This document shows positions 31,769-39,850 of a DNA stretch of 64,000 nt, piece by piece. Below the pieces are notes generated by a model. That model ran no database searches. It saw only the letters and a list, made by a program, of their open reading frames with translations, and was not told the DNA's origin. Positions within the stretch are counted from its first letter, which is position 1; the number at the start of each line of letters is the position of its first letter. The position numbers and the translations under genes are program-made. Location: contig NZ_CP018171.1 of assembly GCF_001889605.1 (NCBI RefSeq), forward strand, positions 4,610,501 through 4,674,500. Direction: 5' to 3'. Origin of the DNA: Aquibium oceanicum (GTDB lineage: Bacteria; Pseudomonadota; Alphaproteobacteria; Rhizobiales; Rhizobiaceae).

Positions 31769-33333
31769 GGCTTTTGCGGTTGCTTCGTCCGGCTGACCCG
31801 CATCCTCTCCCCCCGTCGGGGGGAGAGGTGGCCCGGCGAAGCCGGGACGGAGAGGGGGAACCCGCCGAGCTCGACGCCAGTCCCCCTCTCCGCCTCGCTA
31901 CGCTCGGCACCTCTCCCCCCAATGGGGGGAGAGGATGGAAGACCCCACGCCTCCCCCACGCCCGCCGCCGCCTCCGCCGCATCCACTGCCTCGGCGATCC
32001 CGTAGAGCGGCACGATCCCGCGCGAGATCAGCCCGGCGCAGTATTCCTCCGGCAGGTTCTCCGGCATGGAAGTGACGATCGCGCCCTTGCCGCCGTTGGC
32101 CTTCAGCGCCGCCTCGAAGGCGTTCACAGTCGGCCACCAGTCGACGTCCGTGCAGCGGTCGTTGCGCGGGAAGTCGAGCACGAGCATGTTCAGGTCGAAG
32201 CCGCCCGAGACCATGGCCGAAAAGGTGGCGGTCATGGCCGGCAGGTTATTCCAGATGAAGGTGTGGTAGTCGAGCGGATTGGCGACCGCCACCAGCGGCC
32301 CGAGCGTGGCTTTCACCCGCGCCCGGTGCTCGTCCGATAGCTTGGGAAAGCGCACCCGCCGCCCCTCGACGCTGTCCGCCATCACCGAGGCCTCGCCGCC
32401 GGAACAGCTCATCGATGAAAGCCGGTTTCCGCCGATCGGACCGGCGACGGCGAGCAGCTTCAGCGCCTCCAGGAAGGACGGGATTGTCGCCACGCGCGCG
32501 ATGCCGAGCCGCTTCAGGAAGGCGTCTGATGCCGCGTCCGATCCCGCGAGCGAGGCGGTGTGCGACACCGTCGCCATGCGCGCCTGCTCCGAACGGCCGA
32601 CCTTCATAGCCACGATCGGCTTCTTCAGTTCCCGCGCACGCGCCGCCAGCAGCTCGAAACCCTCGACTGAATCGAACCCCTCGATGTGGAGGCCGAGCGC
32701 CGACACCCGCGAATCCTCGATCAGCCCCAGCGCCATCTGGGACAGCCCGGTCTGCGCCTGATTGCCTGCCGTCATGATGTAGGCGACCGGCAGCCCGCGC
32801 TTCTGCATCGTCATGTTGATGGCGATGTTGGAGGACTGCGTGATAATCGCCACGCCCCGCGCGCCTTCGGCGAGCCGCTCGCCGCCGTGCTGGTCGGGCC
32901 ACAGCAGCGCCCCGTCGGCATAGTTGATCAGCCCGTAGCAGTTAGGCCCGATCACCGGCATGTCGCCCGCCGCGGCGATCAGGTCGGCCTGCAGGCGCGC
33001 CCCGTCGGCGTCGTCCGCGCCGGCCTCCAGGAACCCCGAAGCGAAGCAGATCGCGCCGCCGGCGCCGCGGGCCGAGAGCTCGCGCACCATGTCGATGGTC
33101 AGATGACGGTTGACGCCGATAAAGGTGGCGTCCGGCACGCCGGGAAGATTGTCGATCGAACGGTAGGCCGGTAGGCCCTCCACGACATCCTTGGTCGGGT
33201 GCACCGGCCAGATCGTGCCGGCGAAGCCCATCTTCAGCGACTGCCTGACGACGTTTGACCCGAAGAATCCCCCGCCGATCACCGCGATCGTCTTCGGGCG
33301 CAGCAGGCGGGAAAGATCGCGCGGCGCGTTCAT
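31666..33333 (-). CDS. Acyl-CoA synthetase (NDP-forming), CoA-binding part, reading into a repeat doublet
   Basis: Conserved sequence covers about 460 residues from the ATG at 33333: an N-terminal CoA-binding Rossmann domain (RPKTIAVIGGGFFGSNVVRQS), GPNCYGLINY, ITQSSNIAINM and the succinyl-CoA-ligase-like domain with SCSGGEASVMADS. It ends near GIVPLYGIAEAVDAAE. From about 31945 the frame runs through both halves of the inverted repeat at 31804-31934 as arginine- and proline-rich nonsense and stops at 31666, on the wrong frame over the ATP-grasp coding region. An intact enzyme would be about 700 residues. The start overlaps the DUF2161 stop as ATGA. In context it may activate gamma-butyrobetaine or carnitine with CoA. 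Confidence 0.75.
   Translation of the reverse strand: MNAPRDLSRLLRPKTIAVIGGGFFGSNVVRQSLKMGFAGTIWPVHPTKDVVEGLPAYRSIDNLPGVPDATFIGVNRHLTIDMVRELSARGAGGAICFASGFLEAGADDADGARLQADLIAAAGDMPVIGPNCYGLINYADGALLWPDQHGGERLAEGARGVAIITQSSNIAINMTMQKRGLPVAYIMTAGNQAQTGLSQMALGLIEDSRVSALGLHIEGFDSVEGFELLAARARELKKPIVAMKVGRSEQARMATVSHTASLAGSDAASDAFLKRLGIARVATIPSFLEALKLLAVAGPIGGNRLSSMSCSGGEASVMADSVEGRRVRFPKLSDEHRARVKATLGPLVAVANPLDYHTFIWNNLPAMTATFSAMVSGGFDLNMLVLDFPRNDRCTDVDWWPTVNAFEAALKANGGKGAIVTSMPENLPEEYCAGLISRGIVPLYGIAEAVDAAEAAAGVGEAWGLPSSPPIGGRGAERSEAERGTGVELGGFPLSVPASPGHLSPRRGERMRVSRTKQPQKPCLPRRGCRCLRAGGWRRQTRRWRRRWRSGIRSR
31804..31934. repeat. Inverted REP doublet (family B) inside the acyl-CoA synthetase gene
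   Basis: Two inverted units lie within the gene: 31804-31858, with hairpin CCTCTCCCCCC-GTC-GGGGGGAGAGG and second hairpin GGCCCGGCGAAGCCGGG, and 31881-31934, its inverse. About 22 bases separate them. On the coding strand the distal unit contains runs of six C and six G. Confidence 0.85.
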
Positions 33334-34064
33334 TGTCCCGCTCCGGTCTGCGGCAGGTCGGCGAAGGGGCGCGCGGTCGAGAGCTTTCCAAGTTCGGACC
33401 CGTAGTCGACGATCGCTTCCGTCCCCTTCGGGCTCAGGCCATAGACGCCGGTCCCGACGCGCTCGAACCAGCCGTAGTGATTGTCGGCCATAAGCCTCCG
33501 GGCGTGTCCGACGCCCGTATAGCGCGCGACCAGCGCCGCCTTGGTCGGCCCCAGCACGTTGAGCAGGCTGAGGCACAGCAGCGCCTCCTGCCGGTAGGCC
33601 GTCACGAGGTTGCGCCGTGTCGTCCCGCCGGTGTTCGGATCGCCGACCAGCTTGGCGAACTCCTTCAGCAGCCGCCCCCGACGCGCCTTCGACTGGCGCG
33701 GACGGTAGGGCTCGGGATCGCAGTGGATCTCCACGAACCCGTCTGCCAGCTTCACCGTCAGCAGCCCGAGCCCGAGCCGCCGGCAGAGCTTCCGGTTCTC
33801 CGCAAGCGCCTTCAGCGAAGCCCGTCCCGTGCCGCGCGGCACGGCGATGTAGACGGCGTCGGTCAGCGCCTGCCGATCGATCGCCTGATGGTAGAGCGAC
33901 AGCGAGAACCCCGATTTCAGCTCCACGACCACCGGCTCGTCGCCGTCGCGCACGGCCACGAGATCGGCAGCCCCGATCTCGCCCTTCACCTCGTAGCCCT
34001 GCCCTTCGAGCATGCGCTTGACCGGCAGATAGAGGTCCGCTTCGCGGATCGCCGCTTTCGCCAT
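33330..34064 (-). CDS. DUF2161 protein, probable PD-(D/E)XK nuclease fold
   Basis: A 244-residue protein matching DUF2161. Residues 1-60 contain a PD-(D/E)XK-like core: glutamate in IREADLYLPVKRML, aspartate in GAADLVAV and the ExK pair in VVVELKSGFS. The middle is HQAIDRQALTDAVYIAVP. The C-terminal half looks like a winged helix (TKAALVARYTGVGHARRLMADNHYGWF). No enzymatic activity is established for this family to my knowledge. It is unexpected between an acyl-CoA dehydrogenase (8 bases upstream) and an acyl-CoA synthetase (ATGA overlap), where it appears to be cotranscribed. Confidence 0.8.
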   Translation of the reverse strand: MAKAAIREADLYLPVKRMLEGQGYEVKGEIGAADLVAVRDGDEPVVVELKSGFSLSLYHQAIDRQALTDAVYIAVPRGTGRASLKALAENRKLCRRLGLGLLTVKLADGFVEIHCDPEPYRPRQSKARRGRLLKEFAKLVGDPNTGGTTRRNLVTAYRQEALLCLSLLNVLGPTKAALVARYTGVGHARRLMADNHYGWFERVGTGVYGLSPKGTEAIVDYGSELGKLSTARPFADLPQTGAGQ

Positions 34065-34072
34065 CGGGCGGA

Positions 34073-35236
34073 CTAGCCTCCCACCGCCCTGAGCAGTGCG
34101 CGCGAGATGATGTGGCGCTGGATCTCCGAGGTGCCCTCCCAGATGCGCTCCACCCGCGCGTCGCGCCAGATACGCTCCAGTGGCAGGTCGTCCATCAGGC
34201 CCATGCCGCCGTGGATCTGGATCGCCTCGTCGGCCACGAAGGCGAGCATCTCGGTCGCCTTCAGCTTGGCCATGGCCATGTCCTCGTCGGTTACCGTGCC
34301 GGCGTCATACTTCCACCCCGCCTCGAAGGTCAGGAGGTTCGCCGCCTTCAGTTCCGTCGCCATGTCGGCGAGTTTGAAGGAGATACCCTGGAACTTTCCG
34401 ATCTGTTGGCCGAACTGCTGGCGCTGCGCGGCATAGTCGATCGAATGCGCCAGCGCCCGCTCCGCCCGGCCCAGGCATGTCGCGGCGACCTGGAGCCGCG
34501 TCGCGCCAAGCCACGAATTGGCGACCTCGAACCCTTTGTGAACCTCGCCCAGCACCTGGCTCGCCGGCAGCCGGCAGTCGTCGAATTCCAGCACCGCGTT
34601 GGTGTAGCCGCGATGCGAGACGTTGCGGTAGCCCTCGCGCACCGAAAATCCCGGCGTTCCCTTGTCGACGAAGAAGGCGGTGATCTTCTTGCGCTTTCCC
34701 CGTGGCGTCTCCTCCTCGCCCGAGGCCATGAAGACGATGGCGAAGCCGGCGATGTCGGCATGGCTGATGAAATGCTTGGTGCCGTTCAGCACCCAGTCGG
34801 TCCCGTCCTGAACCGCGCTCGCCTTCATGCCGCGCAGGTCGGAGCCGGCGCTTGGCTCGGTCATCGCCAGGCAGTCCCAGGTCTCGCCGCGGATGCAGGG
34901 ATAGAGATACTTCTCCTTCTGCTCGTCGGTGCCGGCAAGAAGGATGTTGGAAGGCCGCGCAACGCAGGTCCAGTGCAGCGCGTAGTTGGCGCGACCGAGC
35001 TCCTTCTCGTAGAGCAGCCAGGTCAGCGTATCGAGCCCGGCGCCGCCGACCTCTGTCGGCATGTTGGCCGCGTAGAGCCCCGCTTCCATCGCCTTCTTCT
35101 GCAGCTCACGGATCAGGTCCATCTCCAGCCGCCCCGAGCGCTCCACCTCGCGCTCGTGCGGATAGAGCTCGTTCTCCACGAACGCCCGCGTGGTCTCGAC
35201 GATGAGAGACTGTTCCTCGGTCAGGCCGAAATTCAT
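34073..35236 (-). CDS. Acyl-CoA dehydrogenase
   Basis: A 387-residue flavoprotein of standard length. Signatures are AMTEPSAGSDL near residue 130, TKHFISHADIAGFA near 155, and IHGGMGLMDDLPLERIWRDARVERIWEGTSEIQRHII near the C-terminus, where the last glutamate region includes the catalytic base. It binds FAD and introduces a trans-2 double bond into an acyl-CoA, passing electrons to ETF. Placement with CaiD-like, CoA ligase and carnitine dehydrogenase genes suggests gamma-butyrobetainyl-CoA as substrate, but sequence alone does not prove this. It starts 19 bases downstream of the sulfatase gene. Confidence 0.9.
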   Translation of the reverse strand: MNFGLTEEQSLIVETTRAFVENELYPHEREVERSGRLEMDLIRELQKKAMEAGLYAANMPTEVGGAGLDTLTWLLYEKELGRANYALHWTCVARPSNILLAGTDEQKEKYLYPCIRGETWDCLAMTEPSAGSDLRGMKASAVQDGTDWVLNGTKHFISHADIAGFAIVFMASGEEETPRGKRKKITAFFVDKGTPGFSVREGYRNVSHRGYTNAVLEFDDCRLPASQVLGEVHKGFEVANSWLGATRLQVAATCLGRAERALAHSIDYAAQRQQFGQQIGKFQGISFKLADMATELKAANLLTFEAGWKYDAGTVTDEDMAMAKLKATEMLAFVADEAIQIHGGMGLMDDLPLERIWRDARVERIWEGTSEIQRHIISRALLRAVGG

Positions 35237-35255
35237 GTCGTCACCAACTCCCGCT

Positions 35256-36893
35256 TCATCCGTGCACGTCGCCCAGGTCCCAGGCCTTCAGGAGGATCGG
35301 CTGCATCCGGTTCCAGTCGGCGACGCCCGTCGCCTCGGCCCAGCCTTCGTAGTCCCGCGTCAGGCGCGCGGTCAGCGGCTCGTTGCGGCCCATCATGTCG
35401 TTCAGTTCCGTGCGGTCTTCCTCCATGTCGTAGAGTTCCCACGGCTGATTGAACTTCCGGACGAGCTTGAACTTGCCGTCGCGTATCGCGCAGTTGCCCT
35501 CGTGCTCGAAGAAGAGCGGACGTTCCCGCTCCCAGGATCGGCCTTCCAGCAGCGGCAGGATGTTTTCGCCGTCCATCGCCTGGATCGCCTCGCCGCCGAG
35601 TTCGGATGGATAGCCGACGCCGGTCGCGGCGAGGATGGTCGGTAGGACGTCGATCACGTGGCACGGTGAATGGACCACCGTCTGCGGGCGGAACCGCTTC
35701 GGCCATTGCACGATGAGTGGCGTCGAGATGCCTCCCTCGTGCACCCAGTGCTTGAATAGCCGGAACGGCGCGTTGGAGACGTTGGCCCACGGCAGGTCGT
35801 AGCTCATGAAGGTCAGCGGACCGCCGGGCCTCAGCGTCGGCCGGTTGCCGATCTCGATCTTGCGGCCGTCATTGTGCCGGTCGGAGTAGTACTTGCCCCA
35901 GCCGTCCTCCGCCATGAACTCCGCACAGCCGCCATTGTCGGACAGGAAGAGGATCAGCGTGTCGTCGAGAATGCCGAGTTCCTTCAGGCGGGAGGTGACG
36001 CGCCCGATGTTCTGGTCGAGCCGGTCGATCATCGCGGCATAGGCGGCCATGCGGGCAGCCTCCCAGTCCTTGACCTTCACGTCTCCCCAGCCCGGCGCCG
36101 CCTCGTCGCGCGGCGAGATGTTCCATTTGTGTTGTAGCACCCCGCGCGCCTGCATCTCCTCGTGCCGCGCCGTGCGCGTGGCGTCCCAGCCGCCGGAATA
36201 GACACCGTCATAGCGCGCGATGTCCTCTTCCGGCGCCTGCAGCGGCCAGTGCGGCGCGTGGTGGGCCAGATAGAGGAAAAACGGCTGGTCGAGGCTGACG
36301 CTCTCGTCGATCATCTGGATCGCGTTGTCGGTGATTGCATCCGTCAGGTAGAAGTCGGACGGCGACACCTCGACGCGGGAATCGTCGCGCATCATGTAGT
36401 GCGGCGAGAAGAAGTTCATCACGCCATCGACGAAGCCGTAGAAGCGGTCGAAACCGCGCTGGCGCGGCGTCGGATGTTCGACGTCGCCCACACGCCAGCT
36501 GTCGACGAGTCGCGCTGTGTAGTCGCCGCCGACGTGCCACTTGCCCGACATCAGCGTCCGATAGCCGCCGAGCCGCATCAGTTCGGCAATCGTGGCGGCA
36601 TCGTTGCGCAGGAACCCCTGGTAGGCCGGGGTTCCGAGATTGGTCCCCATGTGACCGATCCCGGCCTTGTGCGGATAGAGCCCGGTGAGCAGGGAGGCAC
36701 GCGTGGGGCAGCAGCGCGCGCAATTGTACATCGCCGACAGGAGCACGCCGTTGTGCGCCAGTGCGTCGATGTTTGGCGTGCGGATCTCCGATCCCATGAT
36801 GCCGAGATCGGAAAACCCCATGTCGTCGACGAGCACCAGAACGACGTTCGGCCGCTCCGTTCTGCCCGTTTCGGTCTGCCCTGGCTGCATCAT
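35256..36893 (-). CDS. Arylsulfatase-like sulfatase
   Basis: A 545-residue type I sulfatase. NVVLVLVDDMGFSDLG at the N-terminus gives the calcium-binding aspartates. The modification motif is CCPTRASLLTG near residue 60, matching CxPxR followed by TG, so the first cysteine would become formylglycine. KWHVGG and LAHHAPHWPLQAP provide further active-site residues, and FLSDNGGCAEF the late DN pair. No signal peptide is present, so the enzyme is likely cytoplasmic. The substrate is unknown. It lies in the carnitine unit between carnitine dehydrogenase (62 bases upstream) and acyl-CoA dehydrogenase. A sulfated betaine or choline-like compound is only a guess. Confidence 0.88.
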   Translation of the reverse strand: MMQPGQTETGRTERPNVVLVLVDDMGFSDLGIMGSEIRTPNIDALAHNGVLLSAMYNCARCCPTRASLLTGLYPHKAGIGHMGTNLGTPAYQGFLRNDAATIAELMRLGGYRTLMSGKWHVGGDYTARLVDSWRVGDVEHPTPRQRGFDRFYGFVDGVMNFFSPHYMMRDDSRVEVSPSDFYLTDAITDNAIQMIDESVSLDQPFFLYLAHHAPHWPLQAPEEDIARYDGVYSGGWDATRTARHEEMQARGVLQHKWNISPRDEAAPGWGDVKVKDWEAARMAAYAAMIDRLDQNIGRVTSRLKELGILDDTLILFLSDNGGCAEFMAEDGWGKYYSDRHNDGRKIEIGNRPTLRPGGPLTFMSYDLPWANVSNAPFRLFKHWVHEGGISTPLIVQWPKRFRPQTVVHSPCHVIDVLPTILAATGVGYPSELGGEAIQAMDGENILPLLEGRSWERERPLFFEHEGNCAIRDGKFKLVRKFNQPWELYDMEEDRTELNDMMGRNEPLTARLTRDYEGWAEATGVADWNRMQPILLKAWDLGDVHG

Positions 36894-36955
36894 GCGCTTC
36901 CCCTATCTTACGGCCCGGATCTCCCGGGGCCCAGCGGTATTCCCGGATACGAAGA

Positions 36956-38032
36956 CTACCCCCTCTTTCCCTTCGCGGCTCCCTTCTTCTTTGCCTTCTC
37001 GGCCTTTGCCTTCTCGGCCGCCTTCGACACCTTCGCCTTCGCCGCCTTGCCGAGCTGCTTCACGTAGGCATTGTGCAGTTCGCCGGCGCCCCAGCCCTTG
37101 CCCTTCTCGGCCTTCGCCAGCGCTTCCATGATCCCGACCAGGTTCTCGTCGCGGATCTTTTCCAGCTCCCGGATCGACCATTTGCCGGACTGCTCGTCGG
37201 ACTGGGTGGCGACCAGGTCGACGAGTTCGTCGTTGAACTCAGGAACGTCCATCAGCTTGGTCCAGGGCCAGGCCAGTGCCGGGCCGAACTGGGCCATGAA
37301 GTGGCGCATGCCGGCCTCGCCGCCCGCGATGCGGTAGGTTTGGAACATGCCCATCTGCGCCCAGCGCAGGCCAAAGCCGTAGCGCATGATGTCGTCCAGT
37401 TCCTCGACCGTGCAGATGCCGTCCTTGATCATCCACAGCGCCTCGCGCCAGGCCGCCTCCAGCAGGCGGTTGCCGACGAAGGCGTCGATCTCCTTGTTGA
37501 TGACGACGCATTTCATGCCGATCGAGGTATAGGCCTCCCGCGCGCGTTCGACGAACTCCTTGCCCGTCTTCTCTCCGGGCACCAGTTCGTTGATCGGCAA
37601 CAGATAGACCGGGTTGAACGGATGGGCGACGAGGAAGCGCTCGGGGTGCTTCATGTCCTTCGCCATGTCGGTCGCCTTGAAGCCGGACGTCGAGGAGCCG
37701 ATCAACGCATCGGCGGGCGCCGCGGCCTCGATCTCGGCCAGCGTCTTCAGCTTCACGTCAAGCCGCTCCGGCACGCTCTCTTGGATGAAGTCGGCGCCCG
37801 AAACCGCATCGGCGATGGAGCCCGCATAGGTGATCCTGCCCTCCTTCGGCAGCCCCTTCACCGCCATGCGCTTGTAGGCGCGCCGCGCGTTCTTCATCAC
37901 CTCGTCGACCTTGCGCTTGGCCTCGGGGTGCGGGTCGAACACCGTAACGTCAATGCCGTTCAGCGCCAGCCGCGCGATCCACCCGCCGCCGATGACGCCT
38001 CCCCCGATGCAGGCGGCCCTGGTGATGGTCAT
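36956..38032 (-). CDS. lcdH: L-carnitine 3-dehydrogenase with a lysine/alanine-rich C-terminal tail
   Basis: A 358-residue member of the 3-hydroxyacyl-CoA dehydrogenase family. The N-terminal Rossmann fold has GGGVIGGGWIARLALNG; IQESVPERLDVK and IGSSTSGFKATDMA follow; HPFNPVYLLPINELVPG near residue 140 holds the catalytic histidine, and NRLLEAAWREALWMIKDG the second domain. These match carnitine dehydrogenase (CdhA), which oxidises L-carnitine to 3-dehydrocarnitine with NAD+. About 35 extra C-terminal residues are a low-complexity Lys/Ala tail (AEKAKAEKAKKKGAAKGKRG). Some rhizobial versions instead carry a fused thioesterase. It overlaps the HD gene stop as ATGA. Confidence 0.9.
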   Translation of the reverse strand: MTITRAACIGGGVIGGGWIARLALNGIDVTVFDPHPEAKRKVDEVMKNARRAYKRMAVKGLPKEGRITYAGSIADAVSGADFIQESVPERLDVKLKTLAEIEAAAPADALIGSSTSGFKATDMAKDMKHPERFLVAHPFNPVYLLPINELVPGEKTGKEFVERAREAYTSIGMKCVVINKEIDAFVGNRLLEAAWREALWMIKDGICTVEELDDIMRYGFGLRWAQMGMFQTYRIAGGEAGMRHFMAQFGPALAWPWTKLMDVPEFNDELVDLVATQSDEQSGKWSIRELEKIRDENLVGIMEALAKAEKGKGWGAGELHNAYVKQLGKAAKAKVSKAAEKAKAEKAKKKGAAKGKRG

Positions 38033-38658
38033 GCGGATGCTCCGTTTCTTTCTCTTGCAGTTTCGGGATCGCTCAGGGGCACGCGTTCGCCCGGCCGCAT
38101 GACGGACGGGTCGTAGGCCTTGCGCGAGAATACCTCGGTCACAAAGGGACGGAAGAAATCGATCGGCAGTGTGTCGTAGCCGGGATCGAAGCTCGTCTGG
38201 TCCCAGCGCTCGCAGAATTGGTCGCAATCGTCGAAATAGGGGTGACCGGCGAACTTGTCCCGCGCGTGCGGATCGCCGCCGACATGATGCGCATAATACT
38301 TGCGCTGGAAGTCGCCGTGCTTTTCGACCACCCATGTGCACTGCTCGCGCACGAAGGGCTTCAGGATGGCCGCGGCGTATTCGTCGTGATTGTATGGCGC
38401 GTAGATGTCGCCGACGTCGTGCAGCAGGGCACTGACGATCCAGTCTGTATCGGCGCCATCGCGCCAGGCGCGCGTCGCGGTCTGCAAAGAATGCCCGAGG
38501 CGGGTAATCTTGTAGCCCGACAGGCTCTCATCGAGTTTCACCAGCGCCTCGAGCAGCCTGTCGCCGGTCTTGGCGGCGAAGCCGATCTCATGCTCGTTGA
38601 GGAACTCGTAGTCCTCCCGATCGCCGTCCTTCATCGCGGTGAACTTGACCGTCTTCAA
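38029..38658 (-). CDS. HD-domain protein in the carnitine unit
   Basis: A 209-residue HD-superfamily protein. The histidine of SLQTATRAW precedes the HD pair in VSALLHDVGDIYAPYNHDEYAAAIL, and WVVEKHGDFQRKYYAHHVGGD supplies further histidines; such proteins bind a metal pair and often act as phosphohydrolases or, as in MIOX/PhnZ relatives, as mixed-valent diiron oxygenases. The pattern HDVGD...H is compatible with either. The function here is unknown. It lies between the BKACE gene (41 bases upstream) and carnitine dehydrogenase (ATGA overlap). In Pseudomonas the corresponding cluster has a betainyl-CoA thioesterase instead, which is absent here. Confidence 0.82.
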   Translation of the reverse strand: MKTVKFTAMKDGDREDYEFLNEHEIGFAAKTGDRLLEALVKLDESLSGYKITRLGHSLQTATRAWRDGADTDWIVSALLHDVGDIYAPYNHDEYAAAILKPFVREQCTWVVEKHGDFQRKYYAHHVGGDPHARDKFAGHPYFDDCDQFCERWDQTSFDPGYDTLPIDFFRPFVTEVFSRKAYDPSVMRPGERVPLSDPETARERNGASA

Positions 38659-38699
38659 CGAAGAGCCTCCTCAGTCTGAGTGGTCGCAAAATCCGCGCG

Positions 38700-39617
38700 T
38701 CAGGCAGATACCGGCGCCCGCTTGGTGAGCCCCAGCTTCTTGCGCACCTCGTCCGGCCCGATCACCCGCGCGCCCATGTTCTCCACGACCGTTACGGCGC
38801 GCTCGACCAGCTGCGCATTGGTCGCCAGCACACCCTTGTCGAGCCACAGATTGTCTTCCAGCCCCACGCGCACGTTGCCGCCAGCCAGCACCGCGGCGGC
38901 GGCATAGGCCATCTGGTTGCGCCCGAGCGAGAATGCCGACCAGGTCCAGTCCGCCGGCACGTTGTTGACCATGGCCATGAAGGTGTTCAAATCGTCCGGC
39001 GCGCCCCAGGGCACCCCCATGCAGAGCTGCACCAGCGCCTGTGGCGCCAGCGTGCCCTCCTTCACCAGTTCCTTGGCGAACCACAGATGACCGGTGTCGA
39101 AGGCCTCGATCTCCGGCTTCACGCCGAGTTCGGTCATCATGCCGCCCATGGCGCGCAGCATCCCGGGCGTGTTGGTCATCACGTAGTCGGCCTCGGCGAA
39201 GTTCATCGTGCCGCAGTCGAGCGTGCAGATCTCCGGCAGGCATTCGGCCACGTGCTTCACGCGTTCGGCCGCGCCCGCCATGTCGGTGCCCTTGGGGTTC
39301 AGCGGCAGCGGCTTCTCGGTCGGACCGAACACCATGTCGCCGCCCATGCCGGCCGTGAGGTTCAGCACCACGTCGACCTCCGCCTCGCGGATGCGCTCGG
39401 TCACCTCGCGGTAGAGCGCCACGTCGCGGCGCGGCGCGCCCGTCTCGGGATCGCGCACGTGGCAATGCACGATCGCCGCCCCCGCCCGCGCCGCATCGAT
39501 CGCGGACTCCGCGATCTGCTTGGGCGAGCGCGGCACGTGCGGGCTGCGGTCCTGCGTGGCACCAGAGCCGGTGACGGCGCAGGTGATGAAGACCTCGCGG
39601 TTCATGGTGAGCGGCAT
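38700..39617 (-). CDS. BKACE-family beta-keto acid cleavage enzyme (probable dehydrocarnitine cleavage)
   Basis: A 305-residue DUF849/BKACE protein, a zinc TIM barrel that condenses a beta-keto acid with acetyl-CoA and cleaves it. Zinc ligands are in VHCHVRDPETG near residue 48 and the glutamate further on; ITCAVTGSGA at the start and CTLDCGTMNFAE, VGLEDNLWLDKG are family hallmarks. With carnitine dehydrogenase next door, the likely reaction converts 3-dehydrocarnitine and acetyl-CoA to betainyl-CoA and acetoacetate. The ATG at 39617 has GGAGG about ten bases upstream and begins the unit; an ATG four codons later is less favoured. Confidence 0.9.
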   Translation of the reverse strand: MPLTMNREVFITCAVTGSGATQDRSPHVPRSPKQIAESAIDAARAGAAIVHCHVRDPETGAPRRDVALYREVTERIREAEVDVVLNLTAGMGGDMVFGPTEKPLPLNPKGTDMAGAAERVKHVAECLPEICTLDCGTMNFAEADYVMTNTPGMLRAMGGMMTELGVKPEIEAFDTGHLWFAKELVKEGTLAPQALVQLCMGVPWGAPDDLNTFMAMVNNVPADWTWSAFSLGRNQMAYAAAAVLAGGNVRVGLEDNLWLDKGVLATNAQLVERAVTVVENMGARVIGPDEVRKKLGLTKRAPVSA

Positions 39618-39648
39618 GGAACGATTTCCTCCAGATGCGCCGAAGCAA

Positions 39649-39782
39649 CCCCTCTCCGTTTGCCTTCGGCAGCCACCTCTCCCGGGGGAGAGGAGACGCA
39701 GCCGGAAGCCTTGATACCCATCCTCTCCCCCTCGCGAAGTGATGGAGAGGTGGCACGGGCGAAGCCCGAGACGGACAGGGGG
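39649..39782. repeat. Inverted REP doublet (family B) upstream of the carnitine unit
   Basis: Facing units lie at 39649-39695 (hairpin CCTCTCCCGGGGGAGAGG) and about 39722-39782 (CCTCTCCCCC...GATGGAGAGGTGGC followed by GGGCGAAGCCCG). They occupy most of the 233-base divergent region between the BKACE gene and cdhR, so they lie in or near both promoters. Confidence 0.8.
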
Positions 39783-39850
39783 AAGCCGGTCGATGTCCAT
39801 GCAACTTCCGCCTCCTTGCATCTCCATGCTTCACATTTTACGAATTCATC

